Position numbers and translations under genes: made by a program. This document shows, in pieces, positions 54,041 to 63,461 of a stretch of 64,000 bases of DNA; positions within the stretch are counted from its first letter, which is position 1; every line of letters starts with the position of its first letter. This stretch comes from Indolivaga alginatilytica (GTDB lineage Bacteria; Bacteroidota; Bacteroidia; Bacteroidales; Dysgonomonadaceae), in NCBI RefSeq assembly GCF_003201355.1, contig NZ_QICL01000004.1:1-64000 (forward strand). Direction: 5' to 3'. The notes beneath the pieces are model-generated. The model did not search any database. It was not told the origin of the DNA and was given only the letters and a program-made list of their open reading frames with translations.

Positions 54041-54613
54041 ATGTATCCAGATCTCATCCAACATATCCAAAGTTACACAAAATTAGAGGAAGATCAAATT
54101 AAAACCATCTCTAAATATTTTAAGCGAGTACACCTCAAGAATAAAGAATACTTATTGGAAGAGGGCCAAGTTTGTAAATCATATTTTTTTATAGAGAAAG
54201 GATGTGCCCGAATGTTCTTTTATACGAACAAAGGTGCAGAGCAAATAACTCAGTTTGCTTTAGAAAATTGGTGGATCACCGATTATTTCAGCTTTGCCGA
54301 CCAAAAACCATCTGCATACAGCATACAAGCTATCGAGAAGTCCGAGATATTAGCAATTGACCATCTATCTTTCGAAAAGCTACTTAAGGAAGCACCCATA
54401 TTAGAGCGCTATTTCCGAATAATAATGCAAAGAGCAGTAGCTGCATCACAATTGAGAATTAAACTACTTTACGATTTATCTAAAGAAGAGCTATACCTAC
54501 ATTTCAGTGCTAATTTCCCAGAATTCATTCAAAGAATACCACAATATATGCTGGCTTCATTTCTCGGGCTTACTCCTGAGTATTTAAGTGAAATCAGAAA
54601 AAAGAAATATTGA
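54041..54613 (+). CDS. Crp/Fnr-family transcriptional regulator
   Basis: 190 residues. The N-terminal cyclic-nucleotide-binding-type beta-roll (about 10-120) contains LLEEGQVCKSYFFIEKGCARMFFYTNKGAEQITQFALENWWITDYFSF. The long dimer helix follows (about 110-145). The C-terminal helix-turn-helix is short, ending RIPQYMLASFLGLTPEYLSEIRKKKY, as in the small Bacteroidota Crp/Fnr group. The cAMP-binding RxS signature is not evident and no Fe-S cysteine cluster is present, so the ligand is unknown. It likely controls the adjacent flavin-fold gene 90 bases downstream, as such pairs are common. Confidence 0.9.
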   Translation: MYPDLIQHIQSYTKLEEDQIKTISKYFKRVHLKNKEYLLEEGQVCKSYFFIEKGCARMFFYTNKGAEQITQFALENWWITDYFSFADQKPSAYSIQAIEKSEILAIDHLSFEKLLKEAPILERYFRIIMQRAVAASQLRIKLLYDLSKEELYLHFSANFPEFIQRIPQYMLASFLGLTPEYLSEIRKKKY

Positions 54614-54703
54614 CTCCAATTTCTTAAACTGGCTTAATTTTTAAAATATTCTTTATCCATAATTTTGTACCAGAAATAAAATTAAAACAAATAAGTACAA
54701 AAA

Positions 54704-55090
54704 ATGGAAAAGCCAATACTCACAGAGAAATTTTTTGATGTAATTAATCACGAAGGAGTAGTATCAATTGTATCTTGGGGGCTTGATGAACCACATATCG
54801 CCAATACATGGAACTCCTATATCGTAGTAACAGAAGATGGCAGAATCTTGATTCCTGCATACGGATTACGCAAAACTCAAAAAAATGTAGAAGTAAACAA
54901 CAAGATAAAACTAACATTAGGCAGCAAAGAAGTTCTGGGTTATAAAGATTATCAAGGTACAGGCTTTTTAATTACAGGAACTGCGAAATATCTCAACATC
55001 GGGGCTGATTATGATATGATGAAAGAGAAGTTTTCTTTCTTAACACGAGTATTAGAAGTAACTGTTATATCTGCAAAGCAAACATTATAA
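54704..55090 (+). CDS. Pyridoxamine 5'-phosphate oxidase-family (FMN-binding split barrel) protein
   Basis: 128 residues with the flavin-reductase-like split beta-barrel: LTEKFFDVINHEGVVSIVSWGLDEPHIANTWNSYIVVTEDGRILIPAYGLRKTQKNVEVNNKIKLTLGSKE. It binds FMN or a related cofactor in most relatives and may be an oxidoreductase of unknown substrate. It is too short and too divergent to be a true PdxH. It sits behind a Crp/Fnr-type regulator on the same strand and ends before a strong terminator. Confidence 0.85.
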   Translation: MEKPILTEKFFDVINHEGVVSIVSWGLDEPHIANTWNSYIVVTEDGRILIPAYGLRKTQKNVEVNNKIKLTLGSKEVLGYKDYQGTGFLITGTAKYLNIGADYDMMKEKFSFLTRVLEVTVISAKQTL

Positions 55091-55119
55091 GAGGAATTTA
55101 CTAATCTTGTAAACATATA

Positions 55120-55154
55120 AAAAGAAAGAGGAGATTAAATCTCCTCTTTCTTTT
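55120..55154. terminator. Bidirectional intrinsic terminator
   Basis: AAAAGAAAGAGGAGAT pairs with ATCTCCTCTTTCTTTT over 16 bp with a tiny loop. It lies between the convergent flavin-fold gene and the large metalloprotease gene (ends 55185). Confidence 0.88.
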
Positions 55155-55184
55155 ATTCTGCACAAAATACAGAAGTATTCATAC

Positions 55185-58100
55185 TTAATCTTTTTTGATT
55201 TTATGAGTGGTGATTCCTTTTGAGGTTGCCACCTTTACAATATATACACCTGCACTCAAATTATTTACAGAAAAGCGTGATTCTCTATCAACCTTTTTCA
55301 TCAATATACCCTGAATATTATATATTTCGGTTTTTATAATCTCAGAAGATGCATTAACAGTCAATATATCTGATAGATTCTCCAGTGAAACTAAAACTTT
55401 ATCTGCTCTATCTTCCACATTCAATGGAGCAGTTCTGAATGAAGGACTCGACCATATATCATCGCCCCAAATGTCAACCGCATTTACTTTAATCGGTAAA
55501 CGATCCATCAATTTACTGTTCGGAGTACGTTCTATGACTTGTACCTTACCTGCTTCTTTGATATAAGGCATAATGATATAATCACCTTCTTGTACCTCGT
55601 CAGTTATCTCACAAGTGTAAGTGTATGTGCTTCGAGAAGCAGTTATATCCATATAAAAAGCTCCATTCGGATAAAATAATCCAATACGTGCCGCAGTTGG
55701 AGCTGTGGTTGGCATATACACTTTAAATGGTACAAACTGGTCTATTGCAAACAATTCATTTACTTTATTATTGATATTCAACTGAATGTATTTATTTACA
55801 CTTACATCTGTACTCGGAATATATGAGTTTACAGCACGCCCCCATATATCTTCATTTACTTTTAAAGGTAATTTATCTATCCAAGCAGAAGATGCAGGTC
55901 GTTCAATATCTATTCGTTCACCATTTTTGTAGATATACGGCATCAACATATAAGCACTATTAGGCGTTTGTGAGCGCAATTGACACGTATACACATTATT
56001 TGTTCTCGAAATAACGATTAATGAATCCCTTAAATCGCCATTTACAGGATTATATAATCCAAAGTGTACAGCATCCAAATTACTACTGGTGTTAGCATAT
56101 ATCTGGAAAGTCTGACCTTTACTTACTAAATGGTTATTATCAAGCTTCACTTTAAGATGATCCTTTAACTCAATAGCCCCCTGAGTTATTTTCACATTGT
56201 AAATAATTCTCAGACTCGGAAAAGTAGCGTTTGTCATTTCGCAATACAAATCATAACCTGCATAATTTTCTGCTATAAATTTACCATTCCCTAAACTTTT
56301 TACAGAAACAGGAGCTCCCGAAGCCTCTCGCCAATCATAATTAGTAATATTTCCATTGATATTGTATTCACTGCTCAAATCTATAATTTGGTCTGACGGG
56401 GTGTCTTCTCCAAGTATAGCCTTTTGGGATTGATATTGTTCTTTGAAAGGTGAAATAATAGGTAATGTCGAGAATTTTAGATTATTATTTTCACAGTATA
56501 ATTTTTTTAATTTGTTATTATTAGACAAATCAAGTTTCTTTAACTGATTATTTTCACAATCAATATCTTCTAAGTCTTTATTTTCTGAGAAGTCAATATT
56601 TTTTATTTGTCCCCTACGACACATAAAATATTTCAACTTTTTATTATTAGATATATCGATTTCTTCAATTAAGGTATCCTCTATATTAAGTAGTTCTAAT
56701 AAGGTATTATTCGTTAAATCAAGCTTGGATATCATATTTCCTCCACAGTTTAAAGATCTCAAAGCTTTATTATTCGAAAGATCTAGCTCGGTTAGATTAT
56801 CCCCAGCACAATATAAATTCTCTAATTTCTTGTTTAATGAAACATTCAATTCATATACTTTAGTACCATAAACCCCTAAATCTAGAAGCTCTGCGAACTT
56901 ACTACAATCTAAAGATCCTGATATTTTTAGAGCTTTTATGTAAAAATCAACCAGTCGTCGAGGAGATTCTGTATTCCAGACTAAACTAACTTCGGGTAAA
57001 TATTGCTTCTCAATCCAATCTTCTGACAAATCCCAAGCAATTGTATCAGAAACAGTAAGCCCAACTAATTCAAGATTCAATTTACCTGCTTCGGCAGATG
57101 GTTGCCTCAAAAATTGACGAAGTCCCTCTTTATCGTCTTCATGATAAATATTGGTACTATTGGCTATTTCCACTGTATACTCCAATGTAAGACCAGGAAA
57201 ATTAGCATTAGTCATCTTGCAAATTAGGAATTGATTACCTGATATCAAATTTGCAATAAATTTACCATTAGCAGGACTCTCCAATACCACTGCTTCATTA
57301 TTTTGATTATACCAAGAATAAGTCGTTATATTTCCATTGATATTATATTCACTGCTCAAATCGATTATCTGACCCGATGGGGTGTCTTCTCCAATGATAG
57401 CTTGTTGAGGTGAATAGGAATACCACGAACTTGAGGGAAATGGGAGTGGTAATGTTGAAAATTTCAAATAGTTATTATTGCAATGCAACTCCTTCCAATC
57501 TAATCTTTGAGGAACTTTCAACTCTGCCAATTGATTAAAAGAACAATCAAGTTGCAATATATTTAAAGAAGCCGACACATCCAATTGAGACAATTGATTA
57601 TTGGAGCACCATAAATCAAGTAGGTTAATGCAATCTGCTATATTATTTAATGATTTCAATTGATTATTTTGGCATGAAAAATGCGATAAATTGGAACAGT
57701 CAGCTAAATCTAACTCCTTTAATTGATTACCCTCACACGACAAATCATTCAACTTTGAATAATTTGATACATCTAATTCCGTTAGCTTATTATTTGCACA
57801 CGAAAGTCTCTTTAAGTTATTTCCTGCATAAATATTTAAATTGGTCAAATCATTATTCCCACACAATAAAGATTCTAAATCAGCACAAGCAGATACATCT
57901 AAATCTGTCAATTTAGTACTTCCTTTATAATTCATAAAATATGTGAGCCTTTCACATTCTAAATATTTTAATTTTGGACAAACGGATGCATTTAATTTGG
58001 TTATTAGATTAGTTCCACATGCTAAATATTCCAAATCAGGACAGTTTGATAAATCCAAATCGGTCAGGTAATTAATTGAACATGACAAATATTTCAATTT

Positions 58101-60314
58101 TGGACACCCGGATAAATCCAAATTACCTATCATGCTCACACTACATTCTAAATATTCTAAATTGGGGCAGCCAGCTATATTTAGAGAAGACATGTAAAAA
58201 TTGTTCGAACAAATTAAAGTCTTTAAATTTTCACAATTAGTAACATTATAGCTGGCAAGAATAGTACCAAAAGAAAAATCTAAAGATTCTAATTTAGCAA
58301 ATTTAGCAAATCGTATAGACCCCGTAATTTTGTTACCCATATGTTTAAGATTCAATCCGATAAGCCTTTTGGGTACTTCATTTGACCATTCTACAGATAT
58401 TCCACTGTTAGCATTGAACTTGTCCACCCACTCTTCCAACATATTCCAATTTAATGTATCGCTAGGGACTAGATTACACGCTTCCAAGTTTTTGTTTTCT
58501 TTCAAAAATGCCCGCAATCCCTCTTTATCGTCTTCATGGTATTTTGCATCCGGCAAATCTCCAAACCTAAAAGTTACAACACCGTTTTGATTAACAATAT
58601 TGGTTAGAGGCTTTCCGGTCTCTATGGAATTTGCTACACTTCCATCGTTATATTCCAATACGGTTTTAGCTGACGGAATAGATGCATCAGTAAATGAAGT
58701 ATATTCATTCCCGAAAACACAACCGATATTATTTATATCTCCATAAGAATCGACAATATTCCCTCCTTCTATCTGACCGGGAAAAGCATATATAGATGAT
58801 GCACATACCGGATATAGTTTTTGGGGATAACTATAATTGGGGCTAGAAATTCTTATATTCTTGTCAACACGATATATCAGTAAGCCTCCTTGAAATGACG
58901 GTCCATTGTATTGTGGACCGTTTAATAGTCCGGCATCAAAACCTTTCTTTTGACGATTTTCAAGAATAAAAAAGTCATCCTGAATACTTTCAATAGAAGT
59001 AAAGTCGGTCAGATTATTTCCCTTCTGGTATATATATGCCACCGGATTCTCCGCCGCATTTTCGAGACTAAAAGAGCCAGAGTTAGTTAAAACCTTAGGC
59101 TTGACCCAACCAAGCCTTATCTTTTCATACATATTCATATGTGCAGGGCTGTTACCATAGAACATAGACGAGTAAAAATCATCTGTTATATAATTATGAG
59201 TGCCACCTCCCATCAAATCCCATTGTCCTGTACCTTTATATATACCATATCCATCGTAAAAATCTTTTGATTCGAAAAGAAGATGTGCAAGTTCATGAGT
59301 CGGAACACCTATTGTCGAAACTTGTTTCTCGTCTTTATTTCGCATATTGGGAGTTAATTCGGCAGAACAAGAATATCGTTTAAATCGATATGTCTGTCCA
59401 TCTTTTGGACTTACACAAAGATAGTCGTCCGGATTTCCAGGTTCAGAAGAGGCTCCCATTCCAAAGCCATACTGATGTCCCCAAGCAAATCCATTAGCAA
59501 GACCTGCAAAAGCCTGATCTTCTCCAGCAAAAATGATGTGCAACCTATTTATTTCACTGTAACCATCCGTATATAAAGATAAATCCAGATTAGGTTCATT
59601 TTGTATTTTATTTTGTATTAAAAACTTACCTAGTTTACTCAAGTTCGTCACTTGGTATACATGAGTGCCTCTGTAATTAGACATTTCTTCGGCACGATAA
59701 GGACCAATCACATCAAAAGTGATATTCACTTTGCCATAAGAATTCTCGAGAAAGTAGTCTTTTACGCTACCATAACCGGGATTTCCTAATGTACCGACAT
59801 AACCTCTTTGGTTTAATAACATTTCGAATTTATACTTTACATTTTCAGTCGTCATAGGTCTATCGGCAAAATCTACCAATACGCATAATACACGAAACTC
59901 TCCCTGATAGGGTCGGGAGCCAACCGATCGCACTCTGACCTGCTCCTTCTCTACATTCCAGATCTGAAGCATTTTGTCGACCTGAGAGTTGCTGTAAAAC
60001 AATCTCTTAGGTATAGCAATAGTAGCAGGATCGATAGATCTTTTTAATGATGTACCCTTGTAAACAACTGTGGAAGGCTCTATGTCTCCATCGCTGTTTT
60101 GAAGTGCATACACAATACGCCTACTACTATCCAGCAATAATGTATATCCATCGGGGGACTCCATCCAGTTAATTTTCTCATCACCTCTCAGATAATATTC
60201 GACAGGTGTACCATCAGGTTGTTTGTCTTTGATTAAACCAGACATAGCAGGACCTGCATACATAGCCAGGGGTATAAAAATAATACCCAGAAAAAGCAAT
60301 AGTAGTTTTCTCAT
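55185..60314 (-). CDS. Secreted M6-family metalloprotease with leucine-rich repeats and T9SS sorting domain
   Basis: 1709 residues from ATG 60314 (MRKLLLLFLGIIF); an upstream in-frame ATG at 60368 would precede the signal peptide by 18 residues. The M6 (immune inhibitor A-like) zincin domain covers about 130-440, with catalytic THELAHLLFESKDFYD (His340, Glu341, His344, and Asp351 of the extended motif). Two leucine-rich regions follow (about 595-950 and 1060-1290), built on units such as CPKLKYLSCSINYLTDLDLS. Each ends in a near-identical module (GEDTPSGQIIDLSSEYNING), so the protein contains an internal duplication. Two further similar domains lie at about 1345-1600. The C-terminal 75 residues, ending AGVYIVKVATSKGITTHKIK, are a type A T9SS sorting signal for surface attachment or release. 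Substrate unknown. Confidence 0.9.
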   Translation of the reverse strand: MRKLLLLFLGIIFIPLAMYAGPAMSGLIKDKQPDGTPVEYYLRGDEKINWMESPDGYTLLLDSSRRIVYALQNSDGDIEPSTVVYKGTSLKRSIDPATIAIPKRLFYSNSQVDKMLQIWNVEKEQVRVRSVGSRPYQGEFRVLCVLVDFADRPMTTENVKYKFEMLLNQRGYVGTLGNPGYGSVKDYFLENSYGKVNITFDVIGPYRAEEMSNYRGTHVYQVTNLSKLGKFLIQNKIQNEPNLDLSLYTDGYSEINRLHIIFAGEDQAFAGLANGFAWGHQYGFGMGASSEPGNPDDYLCVSPKDGQTYRFKRYSCSAELTPNMRNKDEKQVSTIGVPTHELAHLLFESKDFYDGYGIYKGTGQWDLMGGGTHNYITDDFYSSMFYGNSPAHMNMYEKIRLGWVKPKVLTNSGSFSLENAAENPVAYIYQKGNNLTDFTSIESIQDDFFILENRQKKGFDAGLLNGPQYNGPSFQGGLLIYRVDKNIRISSPNYSYPQKLYPVCASSIYAFPGQIEGGNIVDSYGDINNIGCVFGNEYTSFTDASIPSAKTVLEYNDGSVANSIETGKPLTNIVNQNGVVTFRFGDLPDAKYHEDDKEGLRAFLKENKNLEACNLVPSDTLNWNMLEEWVDKFNANSGISVEWSNEVPKRLIGLNLKHMGNKITGSIRFAKFAKLESLDFSFGTILASYNVTNCENLKTLICSNNFYMSSLNIAGCPNLEYLECSVSMIGNLDLSGCPKLKYLSCSINYLTDLDLSNCPDLEYLACGTNLITKLNASVCPKLKYLECERLTYFMNYKGSTKLTDLDVSACADLESLLCGNNDLTNLNIYAGNNLKRLSCANNKLTELDVSNYSKLNDLSCEGNQLKELDLADCSNLSHFSCQNNQLKSLNNIADCINLLDLWCSNNQLSQLDVSASLNILQLDCSFNQLAELKVPQRLDWKELHCNNNYLKFSTLPLPFPSSSWYSYSPQQAIIGEDTPSGQIIDLSSEYNINGNITTYSWYNQNNEAVVLESPANGKFIANLISGNQFLICKMTNANFPGLTLEYTVEIANSTNIYHEDDKEGLRQFLRQPSAEAGKLNLELVGLTVSDTIAWDLSEDWIEKQYLPEVSLVWNTESPRRLVDFYIKALKISGSLDCSKFAELLDLGVYGTKVYELNVSLNKKLENLYCAGDNLTELDLSNNKALRSLNCGGNMISKLDLTNNTLLELLNIEDTLIEEIDISNNKKLKYFMCRRGQIKNIDFSENKDLEDIDCENNQLKKLDLSNNNKLKKLYCENNNLKFSTLPIISPFKEQYQSQKAILGEDTPSDQIIDLSSEYNINGNITNYDWREASGAPVSVKSLGNGKFIAENYAGYDLYCEMTNATFPSLRIIYNVKITQGAIELKDHLKVKLDNNHLVSKGQTFQIYANTSSNLDAVHFGLYNPVNGDLRDSLIVISRTNNVYTCQLRSQTPNSAYMLMPYIYKNGERIDIERPASSAWIDKLPLKVNEDIWGRAVNSYIPSTDVSVNKYIQLNINNKVNELFAIDQFVPFKVYMPTTAPTAARIGLFYPNGAFYMDITASRSTYTYTCEITDEVQEGDYIIMPYIKEAGKVQVIERTPNSKLMDRLPIKVNAVDIWGDDIWSSPSFRTAPLNVEDRADKVLVSLENLSDILTVNASSEIIKTEIYNIQGILMKKVDRESRFSVNNLSAGVYIVKVATSKGITTHKIKKD

Positions 60315-60540
60315 AATAAAATAATTTGTGTGTATATTAAAGATGTATAGTTTCTCAAAGTTTGACAATTGTAAAGCGAACGCTAAATTAACATATTTTT
60401 CTTAAAATTAAGCACTATCAATGTGAATTCTATTATCATACAATTCTTAAAATATTATTTTTCAGATTTAAAAACATGTAATTTCAATTTTTATTTCGGC
60501 CATTTCTATAGAACCCGGATAGTCTTATTTGATTATTAAC

Positions 60541-60548
60541 TACATTTG
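60541..60548 (+). promoter_or_regulatory. Candidate -7 promoter element of the two-component operon
   Basis: TACATTTG matches TAnnTTTG and lies 27 bases before the response-regulator ATG. No clear -33 element. Confidence 0.45.
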
Positions 60549-60574
60549 TACTATTAGCTTAATTGATCCTATAG

Positions 60575-61939
60575 ATGAAAAAAGGAAGTATTCTTGTTGT
60601 TGATGATAATAAAAACGTACTAAGCGCATTACGCATTCTACTAGACAGTTATTTCGAACATGTCTATTTATTATCCTCGCCTAATACACTCATCTCGACA
60701 TTGAGAGAAAAAAATCCCGACATTGTCTTATTAGATATGAACTACTCTGCCGGAATAAACTCCGGAAATGAAGGTTTATACTGGCTGTCAGAAGTCAAAA
60801 AGATAGATGCCGAACTACCCGTTGTGCTTTTCACCGCATATGCGGATATCGAGCTGGCAGTAAAAGCATTGAAAGAAGGAGCGTCCGATTTTGTTGTCAA
60901 ACCATGGGACAATACAAAGCTACTGGCTACATTACAAGCTGCATTTTCGCTGCGCCAATCTCGTAAAGAAGTAAAAAAGCTACGCGAGAAGCAGAATGTA
61001 CTAAACTCCGAGTTAAATAAAGAGGAAGACTTCTGTTGGGGAGAATCCAAAATAATGCAGAACCTTCTTGCCCTCATCAAGAAAGTAGCAAAGACCGATG
61101 CCAACGTGTTAATAACCGGCGAAAATGGAACAGGTAAAGAATTAATCGCAAAAAAAATACATCACCTATCCTTACGTGCCAGTGAAACATTGGTAAGTGT
61201 AGATATGGGCGCAGTAACCGAAAGCTTATTCGAGAGTGAATTATTCGGACACATTAAAGGATCGTTTACCGATGCAAAAACCGATCGTGCAGGAAAATTT
61301 GAAGCAGCCGACAACGGCTCTCTTTTTCTGGATGAAATTGGAAACCTAAGTTATACTCTACAAGCCAAATTGCTGACAGCCTTACAATCAAGATACATTA
61401 TAAGAGTCGGAAGTAATACTCCTATCCCCGTAGATATACGACTTATTTGTGCAACAAACAGAAACTTATTTAAAGCGGTTCAGGACGGAGAATTCCGAGA
61501 AGACTTACTATACCGTATCGACACCATACAAATAGAAGTTCCCCCCTTGCGTGAACGTCGGGAAGATATCGTATTACTGGCGAACTTCTTCCTTGATAAG
61601 TTTACAAAAAAATACAACAAAAAAGAATTGAAATTAAGTGACAAAGCTATTTCAAAACTAGAAGGATATTCATGGCCGGGGAATGTGCGCGAATTACAGC
61701 ATGCAATTGAAAAGGCTGTCATATTAAGTGATGGAACAGAACTGCAACCCACCGATTTCTATATGCGACCAATGGAAAATAAAGCGGCTGTTATAGAAGC
61801 AATAACTCTTGAGGAAATGGAAAAAATTCTAATTGAAAAAGCTTTGAACAAATACGATAAGAATATATCTGCCATTGCTACCGAATTGGGCATCACACGC
61901 CCTACTTTATATAGCAAGATGAAAAAGTATGGTTTATAA
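60575..61939 (+). CDS. Sigma-54-dependent response regulator (NtrC family)
   Basis: 454 residues. Receiver domain 1-125 with the acidic pair in VVDDN (Asp10, Asp11), phospho-acceptor Asp54 (VLLDMN) and Lys109 (VVKPWD). AAA+ domain about 155-395: Walker A GENGTGKE (182-189), Walker B LFLDE (250-254), and the sigma-54 contact loop, which reads GSFTDA (229-234) instead of GAFTGA. The C-terminal Fis-type HTH is at about 410-454 ([24 protein letters not shown]). It should activate RpoN promoters when phosphorylated by the kinase 30 bases downstream. A nearby permease gene is the likely target, as NtrC-type systems beside MacB/FtsX permeases are common in Bacteroidota; this is inference. Confidence 0.92.
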   Translation: MKKGSILVVDDNKNVLSALRILLDSYFEHVYLLSSPNTLISTLREKNPDIVLLDMNYSAGINSGNEGLYWLSEVKKIDAELPVVLFTAYADIELAVKALKEGASDFVVKPWDNTKLLATLQAAFSLRQSRKEVKKLREKQNVLNSELNKEEDFCWGESKIMQNLLALIKKVAKTDANVLITGENGTGKELIAKKIHHLSLRASETLVSVDMGAVTESLFESELFGHIKGSFTDAKTDRAGKFEAADNGSLFLDEIGNLSYTLQAKLLTALQSRYIIRVGSNTPIPVDIRLICATNRNLFKAVQDGEFREDLLYRIDTIQIEVPPLRERREDIVLLANFFLDKFTKKYNKKELKLSDKAISKLEGYSWPGNVRELQHAIEKAVILSDGTELQPTDFYMRPMENKAAVIEAITLEEMEKILIEKALNKYDKNISAIATELGITRPTLYSKMKKYGL

Positions 61940-61969
61940 GTCGAACTTATATGATAATAAAAAGATAAT

Positions 61970-63304
61970 ATGTTTAAATCGATCGAATATAAGCTCATAC
62001 TTTTTTTGATACTATTGATTCTGTCAGTAGCGGCAAGCACCTTTCTCATAGTCCAACACGAATATGTGTATGTCGGCATATTTCTATTATTGGCGATATT
62101 CTCCTTAAAGAATCTTTATAGCCATTATAAAAGATTCAATCAAAATATACTTTTCCTGCTCAATGCCTTAGATAATGGAGATTACTCTTTTCACTTTACG
62201 GAAGCCAAAACTTCGAAGAGAGAGAAAGAGCTGAATCAGATGATGAACCGCATCAAGGATATATTGACAAAAGCACGAAAAGAGGTAATTGAAAACGAAA
62301 AATTCCTGAGCCTTATTCTGGAAAGTGTTTCTACAGGAATCATAATATTGGATCACAACAACAATGTGCATGCAACCAATCGTGCGACCAATAAGTTATT
62401 AGGACTGCCTGTATTTACGCACCTTAACCAATTAAATGCTGTTGACGAATCGTTACCTGAGCTTTTTAAAGACTTAGAAGTAAAAGACAATACTCAAATA
62501 AAGATTGCCAACGAACGGGAAGAAATCCAGATAAGCCTGCATGTTTCCAAAATAACATTGAAGAAAGGTGCAATGAAAGTTATTACCCTCAATAATATTG
62601 GTAATGAACTTGAAGCTAAAGAAATGGAATCGTGGATACGCCTAATTCGCGTAATGACTCATGAAATAATGAACTCAATAGCGCCGATTACTTCTTTAAC
62701 TGAAACTTTGCTCTTTTCCTATAAAATGAAATCGGATGAAACATCGGACGATTCCCTTCAAAGAAACACAATAGATGCTCTTGAGACCATTAGTTCTACA
62801 GCTAAAGGTTTGATCACATTTGTCGATTCGTATCGAAAATTTACGGGAGTACCAACTCCTCAATTCCGACAATTCGAATTGATTCCCTTATTAGAAAAGA
62901 TACTCCGCCTCGAGTCTGCAAATCTGGAAGAGAAAGGCATCGTATCCCATATTATTTATACAAATAAGCAGACTACATTAAATGCCGATGAAGGGCAAAT
63001 AACACAAATACTGGTAAATATAATAAAGAACGCTCTGGAGGCCATAGCAGCCAATCAAGATGGAAAAATAGAGATCAAGGTAACAGAAGCAGAGAATAGA
63101 GTATCAATAGACATTGCAAACAACGGCGAACCTATTCCACAAGAAATTGCCGCTCATATATTTATACCATTCTTCACAACTAAAGACTACGGTACTGGTA
63201 TCGGACTTAGTGTTTCACGCTATATTATGCGACTACATGGTGGAAATCTAAAACACCATACTTCAAACGAATGGACTGTTTTCAGCATGGTGTTTAATGT
63301 GTAA
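61970..63304 (+). CDS. Sensor histidine kinase
   Basis: 444 residues. Two membrane segments form a short N-terminal hairpin (about 8-28 and 33-50), then a HAMP-like linker, a PAS domain (about 103-215, LSLILESVSTGIIILDHNNNVHATN) and the H-box VMTHEIMNSIAPITSL with phospho-acceptor His231. The HATPase domain includes the N-box VNIIKNALEAI, the G1 region IANNGEPI, the F-box FIPFFTTKDYG and the G2 box GTGIGLS. It is the cognate kinase of the NtrC-type regulator 30 bases upstream. The periplasmic loop is too short for a typical ligand sensor, so the signal may be membrane or cytoplasmic. Its stop codon overlaps leader repeat copy D. Confidence 0.93.
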   Translation: MFKSIEYKLILFLILLILSVAASTFLIVQHEYVYVGIFLLLAIFSLKNLYSHYKRFNQNILFLLNALDNGDYSFHFTEAKTSKREKELNQMMNRIKDILTKARKEVIENEKFLSLILESVSTGIIILDHNNNVHATNRATNKLLGLPVFTHLNQLNAVDESLPELFKDLEVKDNTQIKIANEREEIQISLHVSKITLKKGAMKVITLNNIGNELEAKEMESWIRLIRVMTHEIMNSIAPITSLTETLLFSYKMKSDETSDDSLQRNTIDALETISSTAKGLITFVDSYRKFTGVPTPQFRQFELIPLLEKILRLESANLEEKGIVSHIIYTNKQTTLNADEGQITQILVNIIKNALEAIAANQDGKIEIKVTEAENRVSIDIANNGEPIPQEIAAHIFIPFFTTKDYGTGIGLSVSRYIMRLHGGNLKHHTSNEWTVFSMVFNV

Positions 63305-63330
63305 GGTCTCAGACCTTTTTATTGCTTTGG
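63303..63330 (+). repeat. Leader repeat module, copy D
   Basis: AAGGTCTCAGACCTTTTTAT (63303-63322) continues as TGCTTTGG. The 6-bp AAGGTC/GACCTT stem plus T-run directly overlaps the kinase stop codon and could act as a terminator. No plus-strand gene follows before the convergent permease. Unlike copies A and C, no promoter element precedes it. Confidence 0.65.
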
Positions 63331-63386
63331 TGCAGGGGTGAACCTATGTGGTCAATCACAAAGGACAGACACACAGGTCTGCCCAT
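63331..63386 (+). repeat. REP-like palindromic element
   Basis: AGGGGTGAACCTATGTG at 63334 is followed, after TCAATCACAAA, by GGACAGACACACAGGTCTGCCC (two halves: GGACAGAC at 63363 and GTCTGCCC at 63377, 7 of 8 paired). The pattern resembles the widespread GGGC...GCCC intergenic palindromes with an ACACAG-type loop found in many Bacteroidota. It lies directly after leader repeat copy D. Confidence 0.55.
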
Positions 63387-63461
63387 ACAAGTAAAATATA
63401 GTATTAGATACTTTGTATTACTTAATATACAATATAGTAAGAGAGTTATTTTCTTATTATT

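Noticed and set aside
57470-58530. Regular short repeats suggesting a CRISPR-like array
   Set aside because: They are coding leucine-rich repeats with about 63-base periodicity and variable sequence, not identical repeats with unique spacers.
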